Shown here: positions 12,617 through 25,137 of the stretch, piece after piece
Numbering within the stretch: the first letter of the stretch is position 1
How the letters are laid out: every line of letters starts with the position of its first letter
Notes under the pieces: generated by a model
What the model was told of the DNA's origin: nothing
The model's database searches: none
What the model saw: the letters and a program-made list of their open reading frames with translations, nothing else
Position numbers and translations under genes: made by a program
Assembly (NCBI GenBank): GCA_037389465.1
Contig: JAZARR010000212.1
Span: forward strand, 4,921,001 to 4,985,000
DNA length: 64,000 nt
Direction: 5' to 3'
Source of the DNA: Baylisascaris procyonis
Lineage: Eukaryota > Nematoda > Chromadorea > Rhabditida > Ascarididae

Positions 12617-14202
12617 TAATTCTTCATAGCGGTTTTGCTTATGCCAACTCGTATCAGCTAAGCGATTCACTTCTTCAAACACTCTGCGTTTCTTTGACAT
12701 AGTTATGGAATAAAACAAGCATGGTAAAACATTTCTAGAAAATACCAAAAGCGCTTCCTGATTTCAGCAGAACTACTTCGGTGAATGAAAAAAAAAGCCC
12801 TTAGCCATTATAAAAGAAAAATAAAAATTGTTGTAAAAAGCAGCAACGCAATTTATCAAAACGTAAAATACAAAGGAAACAAACATTCCAAACAAATCAA
12901 CTAATTTCAACGAGCTAAGACAGCCAAAAAAAAAGTATGAAAAGGGTTGAAGCAATCGGATTGCACTTCCAAAATTAACGGCGATAAGAGCGAGTTAAAG
13001 AACGCTAATATGACACTGCGGTCCAGCGCAGGTGTTGCATCTATTAAAAATGCTCAATCGTAAAAGCAACGTATGCATTAAAAAAAATGATAAACTGGCG
13101 ACAACACGCCATACGATAAAATCAAATCCTTGAGAAGGCGTCATGAGGGATGATTCCTCCCCCTCTCAAAAAAAAACGTGTTTCACATCGTTGACATACT
13201 TGCTTGCTTTAATTTTTTGTCGTTCCACGATTGCATTTTAAACGGTTAGGGAGCATTTCATTACAAAAACAAACAATCACCCATTAATGCCATCAATTCA
13301 AATAACAGCACATTCTTTCATTTCCCACATTTGTTACGTTTGAAAAATTACACACACATAAACATCTATATAATACCGTCATCTCTTTTGCTTAGAAGCG
13401 GTAATATTGATAAATAATGTTTTTTTTTGGTGTGTAAATGGTTACTTCTTCATAATTTGAATAGAGAGCATTAACTTTTTCGAAGATTTTAGCATTATAC
13501 CTCATAAGAATATATTAATGTTTGAGGTTGACGATGAAACCAAGAAGGTGATTGTTGTTTTCTACACTGAGATGCTTCCTAAACGTTTAAAACGTATCTT
13601 TTATTTAGATTATTTCTTATGTCTGCAAGCAAAAAGTATTGAATTTATTGGAATATTAGCAAATTCAACAATTAAATACGAATAGGTATGAGGCACTTTG
13701 GAATATCGCATACAACAATAAGTGCCATTTTAAGCAGCTCAAATGCTTGAGTTTTACAGCTTCCCATTGTTATAATCGCTTTTAAGAGATTCTGAGTTGC
13801 TGACGCTGGATAGCAACTTTGTTGCTTTCCTTAGCGATGTTCTTTTTCTTGTTCTATTCTCTCTCTCTATTTTGTTTTTTTCTTTGAAATTACGCTCATA
13901 GGATGATAACACGTTGTCCATATCTACTCATTAAGCATTTTGAAAAGCATTACATTCAAATTGGGTGATATGCACATTTTACTGTACAAATTCTACTTTA
14001 TCAAAAAGCAATTTGAATAAAATAGGAGTGATATGGTGTGTAGAAATGTTATGAACGGATGGGGAAAAATTAGTCTCGTCACTATTTTCGACAAAAGGAA
14101 TGAGGCGCAAAGAATTAAAAAAAATAGTTCGTGAGAACATCATAGTTGGTAAAAATTTAACTATGAAGACGATAACTCGTTTCGTCTGCTTCACCAAATA
14201 AA

Positions 14203-14331
14203 CGATATAAATATATAAATATATAAATATATAAATATATAAATATATAAATATAAATATAAATATAAATATAAATATAAATATAAATATAAATATAAAT
14301 ATAAATATAAATAAATAAATAAATAAATAAA

Positions 14332-14371
<40 letters not shown>

Positions 14372-14391
14372 ATGTATAATTTATATATATT
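14203..14391. repeat. Compound AT-rich microsatellite
   Basis: Begins as repeated ATATAA hexamers, changes to AAATAT-type units, then AAAT tetramers, then pure AT dinucleotides and a degenerate AT tail. The minus strand translates into long Tyr/Ile/Leu runs, which are not a protein. Confidence 0.95.
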
Positions 14392-15546
14392 CTTGTCTAC
14401 CACTCGCTGCGAAATTTAAGTGTAGGTTAGTTAACATTTGGCTATTATCAATACTATCAAATAACAGTAGTTTGTTGAATTAGGAAGAAAACAATTTTTT
14501 CGGAAGCGACAGCTAGATACGATTGTAGATGCAGACATTGTGGCGCTTGACTGAAAAATCCGCCTATTAAACGTGCTAATAGCAGCTACACTGCATGGAA
14601 GACAGCAGTACAAAATGGCCTTTGAGCTTCATTTTTGAAGCCGACTCTCTTATTTTCTTCCACGAAAAAAAATTCATTCCTGGAGAGGAGGTGAGCAAAT
14701 AACAAGGAATTTTGATGCTGAGACGGATGTAAGAGAATAGTGGATTTTGGAGAAGAGAACTCATTAATCTATATGCTCAATACGATCAGCTTATGGATAG
14801 AGCAACGCTTGACGAGAAAAACTTGTTAGGTTAGGGAAAGGAGGTGAAAAGTAAACCCTCGAAAGTGCGCTCATGCAGGTGTGAGTGAGGAAAGTGCGAC
14901 ACTAGCATTAATACATAAGCGTCTTCAATAGGAATTGCTGCATTACACCCACCCACTGCCGAAACCGGTAAAACGCAACTCCTTTTCATCGGAAGACGCT
15001 TCTTTCTTGATGCCACTACTTCGTGAATATTTTGTATCAATTTATCCTGGCCAATCTGGCGAATATATCAATATGTAGGCTAACTGCCACAAGAAACTAG
15101 AACTAAACTAGAAATTGGAACTGAACTTGGAATTAGAGATAACTCTGAAGCTGGAACTAAACTTCGAGCCTGATTTGAAGTATAACATATGAGTGGATGC
15201 AACAGTTGAACTCAGAAAAAAAAACATTATGAAAGCACAAAAGTATAAACGAATAAACACAAATTTGCTAAATTGTGATCGGAAAAAAATGAAGCAAATC
15301 AAATTTTCTCCGTAATAGGCGAATATATTGGCTGATGCATTGAAGTGTTGTTTGTTTTTTTTTAATTCCTATCGTTTATGATGAAAACTATTGAACCATA
15401 GAGGTGACCTAATATTGCGAAAGAGACATTTTTGCATCATTCATATGGAATAGAATACACTACGTCAATGTCTTGATTTGCAATGCTCCCTTGCATAAAT
15501 TTTCCTTTTTTTTCTCAAATTAATCGAAGATATCGGTCTCACTCAC

Positions 15547-15663
<117 letters not shown>

Positions 15664-18600
15664 GCAACGTTCTTAATGAAGCGTAGATGAATTTATTCGC
15701 GAGCAGATTCAAAAAATTGACTTCAGCAAATAAACGTCTTTAATTTATGGTCGACGAAACTATTCTTCACAAAAAAACTCTCCTCTATCGCTGAACTTAT
15801 TTCTCATAAAATCATCTACTGCATATGGACAAGACATATTTCTTTACTTTTTATATCAACTTCTCGAAATGGAAAAACATACAAAAAACATATAAATACG
15901 AATAGAAAAAAAGTTAGAGGAGCAAGGAAAGAAAAACAACTAAAAAAGAGTTGAAAAAGCGAAACTCTCGCAGAGTGACAATCTGGCCACATCAAACGTA
16001 CGAGCGGCGGTCGCGTGAAGGTCGAAATGACTCGACCGCACTTTGAAATATGTAGAAGTGGGTGCACTGATGATATCACCATATGGAAGGAGCGCAGAAC
16101 ATTGTTTATGCTGCAATATTTCTTAACAAAGTAAAACTGTTGCCCATACTAAGCATAGGGTAAGTGAAACATTTCTGTAGGCGCGATGAACTTTCAATAA
16201 ACTTCAGTAGATCTATCTGCGAGTATTCGAGAATAGGGTTTAAAATCTTGGCCGACTTCTTAGAACGAAACGCTACAACCTCGAATGACGATCAGTGTTA
16301 AATACAACAGCAAAAGATCCGAAGTGGGAACGAATGAAATGATAAATAGAAGCGGCTGATAGAGACCACCCAGATCTTTGAATCAACTTTATAGCTTTTT
16401 TTTCTAAAACGAACGTTAGATGAGGAAGTGTAGCGTAAAAAACGTCCACCAAAGATGAACACGGCGAAAGTAAAAAAAAAAAGTGCGATCTAGGGTCTTG
16501 GAAGAGTTCGACATGAGCCGGTCGTTCGATAGGGCGGTATTTATTTGCAACAAAATAGCGAAATGCGATCAAGTCGAGATGTGTTGGCAGCGAAGGTCGT
16601 TTCATTCTTCATCACATACAAACACTCAAAAAAGACGGTGAAAGTTTTTTTTTTTTTGTTTACGCGCCATTTGACACTTTCGTAGCTAACAACGAAATAG
16701 ATTCACTTTGCTCGTCGCCTTCGCACTTTTTTTGGTTGTGTTCACTGATCATAGCAAACTTCTGAAGGTCACTGTTTTTGTAATGATATCATGAAAAAAA
16801 AAAATCCATGATGTGCCCTACTTCAAATAGAATCATTAATGGAAATTGAATTACACAATTCCTTGGTTTCAGAGGCAATGATTTCACAAATGTTTGTGGA
16901 ATTGCAACAGCTAACGAACGAACATCTGCAGCTAAACTAAGGACCTCGGCATTTTTGGGGAATGTTGGCCAGTTCTACTTTCTCTTTGCTCCACACACTT
17001 CTGTTACTGTGTCGGCAGCTGCAGTTAGAAGATAAGAAAATAACGGAAAAGAACACTCATTATCATTTTTAGGGCAGCCAATCGTAACTTTAATCGTTTC
17101 AACGAAATGCGCCACTGGATACATGGCAGTATTTTATGAGCAATATAAAAGCAAATTTGGATGCAAAATAGAAAGGATAGGAGGGGATTGGTGGAATGGA
17201 AGTTGCTGATTTATTGGAATCAATTTAGACTGCTTGACATGAACCATTCGGACCGTAATGGACCGAATTTAAGGACATTGAAATGTAGGTTATTTATGCG
17301 AATAAGGACAATCACGCAAATTCTCGCTTCTTTTAAACCTAAAATTATTTGAGGACGGGATGCTCTCGTAGAATTTTTGCAGGAGTGAGCAAATAGAAGA
17401 AATAACTGACTTTCATTGTCGAACTTAGAGTCACACCTTCTATCCTCTGTTCGTCTGATGTTAATTGCAATCTACACGCTAAGGTTGGGATAAGTTGGGA
17501 TAAACTTACGTTTTATATTGTCTTAATGTTTGAAATTTTAAGTTTTCAGCTTTTATTTAACTTAAACGAGAGTGAAAAAAAAAGAGGAAGGATACAGTTT
17601 CAGAGGCAAAACCAAGCCAACGCATCCAATACAAAATAACTTCTATTGAATGTGAATGCGGTAGTTCAACGCTACGCTAACACGTCCTCAAAGAGATTTT
17701 AACGCAGTGAATCGGCCGTAAGGAAACAATCGAAAACCCTCTTGAGAAGAAAAGGACTCGCTTATTTAGATGAGAATATAAGCGAATGAAACGACACAAG
17801 TGAAAGAGCTTTTCGAAGCGGAACTGGTGCATCCGTTTCAGTTGTATATATATTTTTTTAATCGTATGCGTGCAATTAGATGCGATGATGCATGCAGTGA
17901 AAAATGCTTGTTTTGGTTCATAAGTTTTCAATTCGGTTTCTTTTTTTTTTTTTTCATTTTCAGCAAACGAACTTCAGCCGATAATTTGCTCGCTAATTTG
18001 CTCATAGCAAAATATTCGTCGTTACAAAAAAAAAGAAAAAGAAAAAAATTGTGTTCAACGAATATATTCGTTTATTAAGTTTAACAATTGCTATGCGCTG
18101 AAACATTTAACATCGTCATCTATGCTGAGCATATTCATTAGAGGATATGAGGTGACTATGTGGCAACAATTACGTCTATCTTCAATAAAATTCTTGAAAC
18201 ATAGGAAGAGAGCCTTCCTAATGCACTATGAATACTCAACTTGAATAAAAGTTAAGTAAAACGTTTCGTTTCACCATTTAGAGCTTATCTTTGTTTGCTG
18301 GAAAAAAGTGATCGGTATTTGTAACAATAGCAATCAATGAAATGAAATAATTTCAAAAAAAAAAAAACGACATGCACAACAATTATGAGAATGGAATCAA
18401 TGAATTTTAGAGAAGCGATATGACAGTGGGTCGACAAGAAGTTGTTTCCTTGTAGCCATAGAATTCATCTCATAAAGTTCGAACCTTTGCGAAGTGAATT
18501 TTATGCGAACTTTACTATCTTCAAGCGTTGAAATAAATTTTATTGGTTATTTACACTTTTGTAATTGAAATCACTCTCCACAGAGAACGCTCTCTCTTGG

Positions 18601-21100
18601 ACAGTTTAAAGACTCATTATTTGATGATGGATACCAAACAAGGTTAAGACAAGCTAATCATTTCACAAGCGTTTTATAGTGTAATGAATGAAGTTGAAAA
18701 TGTGGTAAGCAATTTATTATCTGTATTAACGTTTAATAAGTAAATATATATTCACTGAATGATTGTTTAATATCTCCCACCGAATTGCTTGCAATAACGC
18801 CAAAAAAATCTATGGCAGTTAATTGCTAAAATATTTATTATCGCAACAGTGGAAATGTATGTAATTAAAGTGATTACATCATTATTCTTTTATTTTTGAA
18901 CAATGACGTGCCATAAATATTATTTAAAAAATGCATTGAACAGCAAAATTCAGCAGCCATTTTGCAAAAGAAATGAAACAATGGGCAATTTTTAGCAACG
19001 TTTATTGTATGCGATTAAAGCAGCTCATTAATTTGTAACAATTTTGTCATTGCTCTTTTACATCTCAAGAAAGCTCCGTTTCTTCAGAGAAATTTTCACT
19101 AAATATCCTTTGCATCCTTCACAAAGTAAATTTTCAAGATAAACGATCCATACTGCTGGGTGGATGTTATTTTTAAGTCAATGAGACAATCGGCTCGTAT
19201 AATTCTCATCAACAAAAGTGTAAAGCAAACTGAAATATTAATCTTTATCCCGATTTCAAAAATAAAGTTCGGTGAATCGGCGCATAGCTTTATGGGCTTG
19301 TCAAATTTCATAGATGTCGATGACAAAGGTTGTCACATGAAAAAAACACTAGGGAAACATGAGCGAATAATTGACCTCAAGGGGGGACAAATTTGCGGAG
19401 AATGTGTCGATGAGGCGAAAATGGCGCAAATGAAACGACGCATACATGCCACTGAACAGGTTCATAATTGGGTCCAATACTTGAGCTCTTCCTTGGCGAT
19501 GTACGAACTGTTCAGTTCTTTTGCTATTGCATCTTTTTAGTTCCTCATTTCACCTTTCCATCTATAGTCCAGACTAGTTCGATATGGATATTATCACAAG
19601 ATTTCACCATAAAACTTTGTTCGCAACCAAGAAACAGCACAGTTACACTGATTATGGATAACGATGCCGTAAAAGTTAGTGCATTCCGAGGTCTCTCTTG
19701 TGGAAATTCTTTGCAAATTTTTTACCGATTCTGCTAGAAAACATCAGCACAAAAACTTTTTTTCGACATTTTATGAAACTATTTATTCTAATGAGCAGAG
19801 TTTATAAAAGCCAGTGGACAGGATATTTCGAGCCACTCCGGCGTGCTCCTACATTTTAAACTATACAACTGCTCAGTGATGAGGCTCGAATTGCATCTAC
19901 ACTTGAATCACCTATTTTCTTTACTACTTTCATGACGACGTAGGATCTTCATTTTGGACATTTAACTTGGAAAAACACTTTATATGGGGAGGAATTGCTT
20001 GTTTGATGCAAAAAAGTTTTTCACGCCCAAATTTTTTTCTCCCGCGAACAATGATGCAATATTTTTTCATGCCACTTCGCTTGTTTTTTTCAGCATCGTT
20101 TATCTTACCAACTATTAGCTTATTTCTGAAGAGAAGTGGATGTGTTCATTAAAACAAGATGAAAATTTAATTCTATATGGAAGAGTTCATAGGTGAATGA
20201 GCGAAAAGAGAGTATCTCTAGAGGGAAATAAATCGCACAAAATCGACCGACGTTTGTGTGTGAATTGCATTTTTGAATCGAATGCGGTGCTCTGCGCAAA
20301 AACCTACCTTGCTTTGAGGAATTTTCCATTCTTAAGTGAACGCTAGAGGCGTTTGCCTCTAGATTACCCTAAAGCGTTCATTATGATGGCCCACCTATTA
20401 TTATTTGTTGTGATGAATTGATCATCATCACTGCCAAACTGTAAATATGTCTCTTAAATGATCGAAAAACCCTTAAGGTGAATTCATCGCTTCGCAGTGA
20501 TCATCCACTTTGCCGCCCTCAATTCTCGTCGCTCATCTCTTGACGCGTTGTACATCGCTTGCATACCGCTTTCACCGCTAAATCATTTCCTATATGTTCG
20601 TTAGCCTTTCTATAATTTATCAACCTTATTTTCGTATCCTGGAAATATGTTTTCTTAACTCTATTTTAAATTGTAAAGCTAATCTTTAAACAAGCTCTTG
20701 TCTCTTTTCGAAATAGCGCTCAAATGTGTCGGTTGCAATAAGCTTCGATATTTGAAACGTCATCTTCGAGTGATTGCGACAATTCAGGTTATTCTTCTGC
20801 ACACTGAAACGATACGCAGCATTTCAAAAGTTGAATTAGGTTGCCCAGTGATGTAAACTTGCGAAGTGAATATGCAAAATTAGAATGGAGGAGGAACAGT
20901 GGCCACATGATCGCATATCTATTAGGGAAATATTTAATTACGAATCTAAAAAATTGCAAACACCCATGCAGTGCGAACTGGACAATATTCCGATCTTTCA
21001 CTTATTCCAGCTCTCTTCACATTTACAGCATTTATAGCATAATGAAGTGATTATTTTTTGATTATTTGTGTTCTTGTTGTTTGATAATTTTCTCTCTCAG

Positions 21101-21490
21101 AATAGTCACCATCCAAAGTGCATTACCTTGGTGTTTCTACTACCTACAGCGCTAATCGTCCACCACTCGAATGCTTCTCGATATCATTTCCATTTGAGTG
21201 ATGCTCAGAGCAGTTCAAATTTTGCTGTTAGAAACTTACAGAAGCAGTTGCAAGAGTATTGCGGTGATCAACCTCGAACGCCCAACGTAAGGTCTTTGTA
21301 AATTTTGTTCGCTACTGTCGATTGGTTTGATCATTCGAGCTGAAATGCCTTTGTACATGGTAATCCTTTTATGCATATTCGCAAAGCTTTTGATATAAGG
21401 CTGTGACGAAGTCAAATTCAGCCTCGTCGAATAGCTTCAGAATTAATCTTTGGACCGCATTCAAGCATTTCGCTCGAACGAAATAACTAA
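21101..21490 (+). CDS. Short secreted or peptide-precursor-like protein (C-terminal two exons)
   Basis: Exon 21101-21286 follows CTCTCTCAG and ends CCCAAC|GTAAGG. Exon 21422-21490 follows CAAATTCAG, joins in phase 0, and ends in TAA. An AATAAA lies 130 nt downstream. The product starts with a hydrophobic segment (KCITLVFLLPTALIVHHS) that looks like a signal peptide core, then a short polar region with LQKQLQEYC and ends NPRRIASELIFGPHSS plus about nine residues. The PRR motif could be a dibasic processing site, so a neuropeptide-type precursor is possible, but I recognise no family. The first exon with the start codon was not found; there is no ATG upstream in the same frame. The intron is 135 nt. 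Confidence 0.5.
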
Positions 21491-21619
21491 ACGAATCAGA
21501 CAAACTGCGTCGTCTGTAAACGAGGCAGGCGCTTCATTGTTTTCACTTAAATCAGCATTGCAAAAGCGATTCGCGACATGCGCAAGTCACTCAGTGATTG
21601 AACACATATATTTGTTTAT

Positions 21620-21625
21620 AATAAA
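21620..21625 (+). terminator. Poly(A) signal AATAAA
   Basis: Canonical hexamer 130 nt after the stop of the short secreted-protein gene; supports that gene ending here. Confidence 0.5.
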
Positions 21626-22200
21626 GGTACTTTAAAGGTGTAATAGCTGTTGGAGTAAATGACTTGAAATATTCCACCACTCCGAACTATAGAAAACATC
21701 GATCAGGGTTAAACTCTCTCCAATGCTCTGATATCGCAACTGCTCTGTCATCGGTTGTCATCGCAGCACCATTTAAATTTGCAGCTGTCGAAGAGAACTT
21801 GCCCAAAAACATTTGAAAGTGGATAGAAATTTCTGAATAAATCAAAAAACCTCATAGACGTTAAGCGTCTATATTCCGTGAAAACGAAAAACTGCTAACG
21901 AAACGTAGTGGCAAATTTTTGCACAACTGAACGTAACCATTGAAAATACTCTATTTAAATGTGCAAATTTTCGGCGAAGTTTTTTCTTCAATCAATCAGA
22001 AAGGGAATTTTTTGCCAGTTGATATCACATCCTCATTTTGGCCTTAGTTCAATCAAATGCTTTTGATAATGCCGTCACCACGCTTGAAGGGCGATGATAA
22101 ATCACTATCAAATTTCTGTTGTATCGCAATGATTGCTAAAATATATGGGTTCAGAAAGTCGTCATCAATTTTACAGTCACTGTTCCTTCCACGCAATCAG

Positions 22201-22385
22201 TGAAGGCAATTGCGCTGCGCCCGTCAAGCGTGGCAGCCTTTATTTTGTTTACTCTTCTTTTGTTCGTCTACCTAGCTCCGTACATGAAAACTTACCACGA
22301 AGCATGGATTTCATTTGTGCAGACGGGTGTAAATTATGTTGACCATATGAAAAAGCAGTGCGCGCCACAAAGCCAATTTAATTAA
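22201..22385 (+). CDS. Terminal exon of a small single-pass membrane protein
   Basis: Exon follows an acceptor (ACGCAATCAG) and ends in TAA. It enters needing one base from an upstream exon. It encodes about 60 residues: a basic start (KAIALRPS), a strongly hydrophobic helix (VAAFILFTLLLFVYLAP), then a polar tail with YHEAWISFVQTGVNYVDHMK. The layout resembles the N-terminal membrane anchor of cuticle collagens, but no Gly-X-Y repeats follow. The upstream exon was not found. Identity unknown. Confidence 0.35.
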
Positions 22386-23090
22386 CAGTGTATATGCCGC
22401 TGGTAGCTTTTACATGCGAAAAACAAAAGGAAAAGAAGGGAAGGGAAGAAATAGCAGCCGGCTGCTCTTTTTATAACATTAGCATATCTTCTTAATACTT
22501 TACCTTCCCGACACTTGATCTTCTAGAATGTTGCCTGCCTTAATCTAATTCAATAATTTCCATTTGCAAATGCGGAAGCAAATATTAGATTTAGGTGGTA
22601 TTGGTTAGCAGAAATCGCCTACAATTGCAAACGATCTGAGAACCTATTTCCTTGCAAGCTAAATGTGCGATTTTAGTGCAACCTTAGCGCAGTAAGACGC
22701 CATCGTACATAACAAAGATTAACAAACAACCTCTAACGCATTATCTGCACTAAGAATCCTTGTTGATTAAGCTGATTCTGTGATGTGGCTTGAAATCATT
22801 CTTACTTGCATAATTAGACGACTGAAGCCAGTTAGTACTTAAAGGTAGATGTCTCGTTGCAGTAAAGTTCAATGCATCATCCTTGTATCCTTGCATTGCT
22901 ATGTAGTGCAACAATATTTCATTAATAGCAATTTATCTGCTAGTTTTTGCATTCACAAAATCATTTTTAAGGCTCAGAAGCTTGCAGCCAAACCTTTGTA
23001 CACATACGCGACGCAACGAGTGAGTAGATTAGTGTGGATGAAGGGGTTATTATACAAGGCAATGTTATCTGTAATACAATATAGCCTAAT

Positions 23091-23514
23091 TTAGCCCCTC
23101 CATAAAGCGAAATGTCTGTAATGCAGATGGCTCTTAGAAGACATGAGTGGGCGACCGTCAGTGAGAAAGACCTACAGCTAATCCATAAGGACGCATCATT
23201 GATATTAGATATCAATAACCTATATGCTAGCAACCTTTGTGGATATGCTGAGATTGAAAGCAGGAATTTCAATGAGAAATGAGAGGATTGCAAGTACTAA
23301 CTGCAAAATAACGAATTGAAAAATCGGCGCCGCTTTGTTATGTCTAGCTAATAGTGAAACGGCGATGAATCTATCTTCAGGGGTATACTGTCGCCTAACG
23401 CTCCGCCCAAAAGTTTTCAGCAAGCGAATCTCGTTGTGGCAATCCACTTACAATCACTTTCTTCGATCAACGCTCTGAGTACGGTCAATCGTATGATCGT
23501 CTTTCGCACATTCA
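23091..23514 (-). CDS. 3' end of an unidentified membrane protein, three exons
   Basis: Three minus-strand exons keep frame: 23514-23452 (after TTTTCACAG, ends GATT|GTAAGT), 23347-23235 (after CACTATTAG, ends AAAG|GTTGC) and 23171-23091 (ends TAA). They encode NVRKTIIRLTVLRALIEESD, then RHNKAAPIFQFVILQLVLAI continuing into a hydrophobic helix, then a polar tail ending LHYRHFALWRG. A basic amphipathic loop followed by a hydrophobic helix and short tail could be the third intracellular loop, a transmembrane helix and the C-terminus of a receptor, but that is a guess. Upstream exons should lie above 23.5 kb and were not identified. Confidence 0.42.
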
Positions 23515-25128
23515 CTGTGAAAAGTGCATTCGAGAGGCTATTGAGTAATTAAATAGTTGGAAATCAACTTAAAGCTTCATTTTAGATATTTCTTTGATTA
23601 ATTATTCGCTGCTTCAAAAACTTATCAATAAAGCTCATTGATGAAGATATTTTGTTAGAAATTAGAACTTTTTGAGTAGAAAGTTTATGAAAGCTAAATA
23701 AGCAGTTTAAAACTACTGAGGCAATTTTTCCAATTTCAATATGATTCACGATGTGAACTTTTTTAGCGGAATCTGAACTTTTAAGTTTCTATTCTATGAC
23801 AATCTTTTATCGAAAAGATTATCGTGACAAGGAGGCTTATCGTTGTCTTTTTCAGGATACTGAGCTTATTCAAATCGCTAATCGTCGTTTTATACGAGAT
23901 ATTTGCTAACTTCAGTAACGAATTTTCTTTTCTAAAATAGAATTGAAATGCACTGAGCCAATTTCGCTGATTAGTGAAACATCTTTTTGTTTATAATGGT
24001 AAAATTTATGTTTCATCCAGTGCAGCGAAAATAGTATTTCACTGTGGGATCGGCAAAGGAATAATTTGCGGAGCAAGTAAAAATAGCGCTGACCACTCTT
24101 TGAGATCGTTTGTTCACTGTTAGACTTCATAGAGAGATGTTCTGAGACTTGTTGATTCCAGAAAAGCGACTTTTGAAAACTCCATAATTTTTAACGCGTC
24201 AGAGAGTAAATTCTCGATAGGCCATTGCTATAATTTGCACATAAAACGCTTACCATGCAACCGAGCGTTCTACTGATAGACTGTTAGTATCATTATCACT
24301 CCTTCATGCTCACAACATATGTGACCTTTTTTATTACCTCTCCTATATTGCTCGAAGTTAACATTTAGTATACATTGTCCACATCAAAAATTTCTCATGT
24401 ACAAATGCGTTAGTCGCATCCCATTTAACAAATATAGCATGAGATTTTCTTCATCGTCAGCACTTGCACTTGCACCTTTCATTTACCAACAAGCTCATTC
24501 AAAGCGGAACTCGTTGCAGTAAGTGCAAATATATTGTATGGCAATCATTTTAGCAGTTGTGCATTTACTTTGGAGCATGAAATTGTTTAGATGATATATT
24601 GTTTTCTATATTGACAGCATTTTCGACACTGCTAATGACATGAATTATGTATGATGAGTATGTTATTCACCTAGTCATTATATTTCGCTTCAGTTCGAAA
24701 TCTTCGCTTGTTGAGGATAATTTTGAATTTATCACCTAGAATCATTTTCATGGAATAAACGATTCTTCTCGAAAGCGATTTCATTCATTTTCATCGGTAG
24801 ATTCTTCTCGAATCGTTATTGCTAACAAGTTTTATTCGATGGAAAAATGATCGTAGAAATTAATTTTGCAATTCTGCAGTACCATTGTTGATGATATTAA
24901 TCAACAAAAAAAACGAAAGTTATTTTTGCATGTTCTATATTTAATCTTCTTGATACAACGCTGTTTGAAATAAAAGCATCCAAAACACACATTACTGTGA
25001 ACGAAATTGGATGTATAATATTAGAATTGAACCCTTTCCGATACTATAAAGGTCACTTTGCTTTTCAATTTCTATGCGTTGCATTTTAAATGTGTCGCTC
25101 TTTCGCTATCATGGAAATGCATTTTCAG
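23515..25128. other. Spacer before the AP-2 gene
   Basis: AT-rich. Probably contains undetected 5' parts of the minus-strand membrane-protein gene and the AP-2 promoter. Small repeats include two copies of GATTCTTCTCGAA about 45 nt apart around 24760-24815. Nothing else supported. Confidence 0.4.
25120..25128 (+). promoter_or_regulatory. Candidate trans-splice or cis acceptor of the AP-2 gene
   Basis: CATTTTCAG directly followed by nine bases and an ATG. In nematodes an acceptor this close to the start with no obvious upstream exon usually marks spliced-leader addition. If it is not used, the same frame would open further upstream. Confidence 0.5.
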
Positions 25129-25137
25129 AAGAGGAAG

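Noticed and set aside
19160..19540. 126-codon plus-strand open frame
   Set aside because: The second half looks slightly protein-like, but there is no domain and no consistent exon structure.
22201..22385. N-terminus of a cuticle collagen
   Set aside because: The membrane-anchor pattern is similar, but a stop follows directly and no Gly-X-Y repeats are present.
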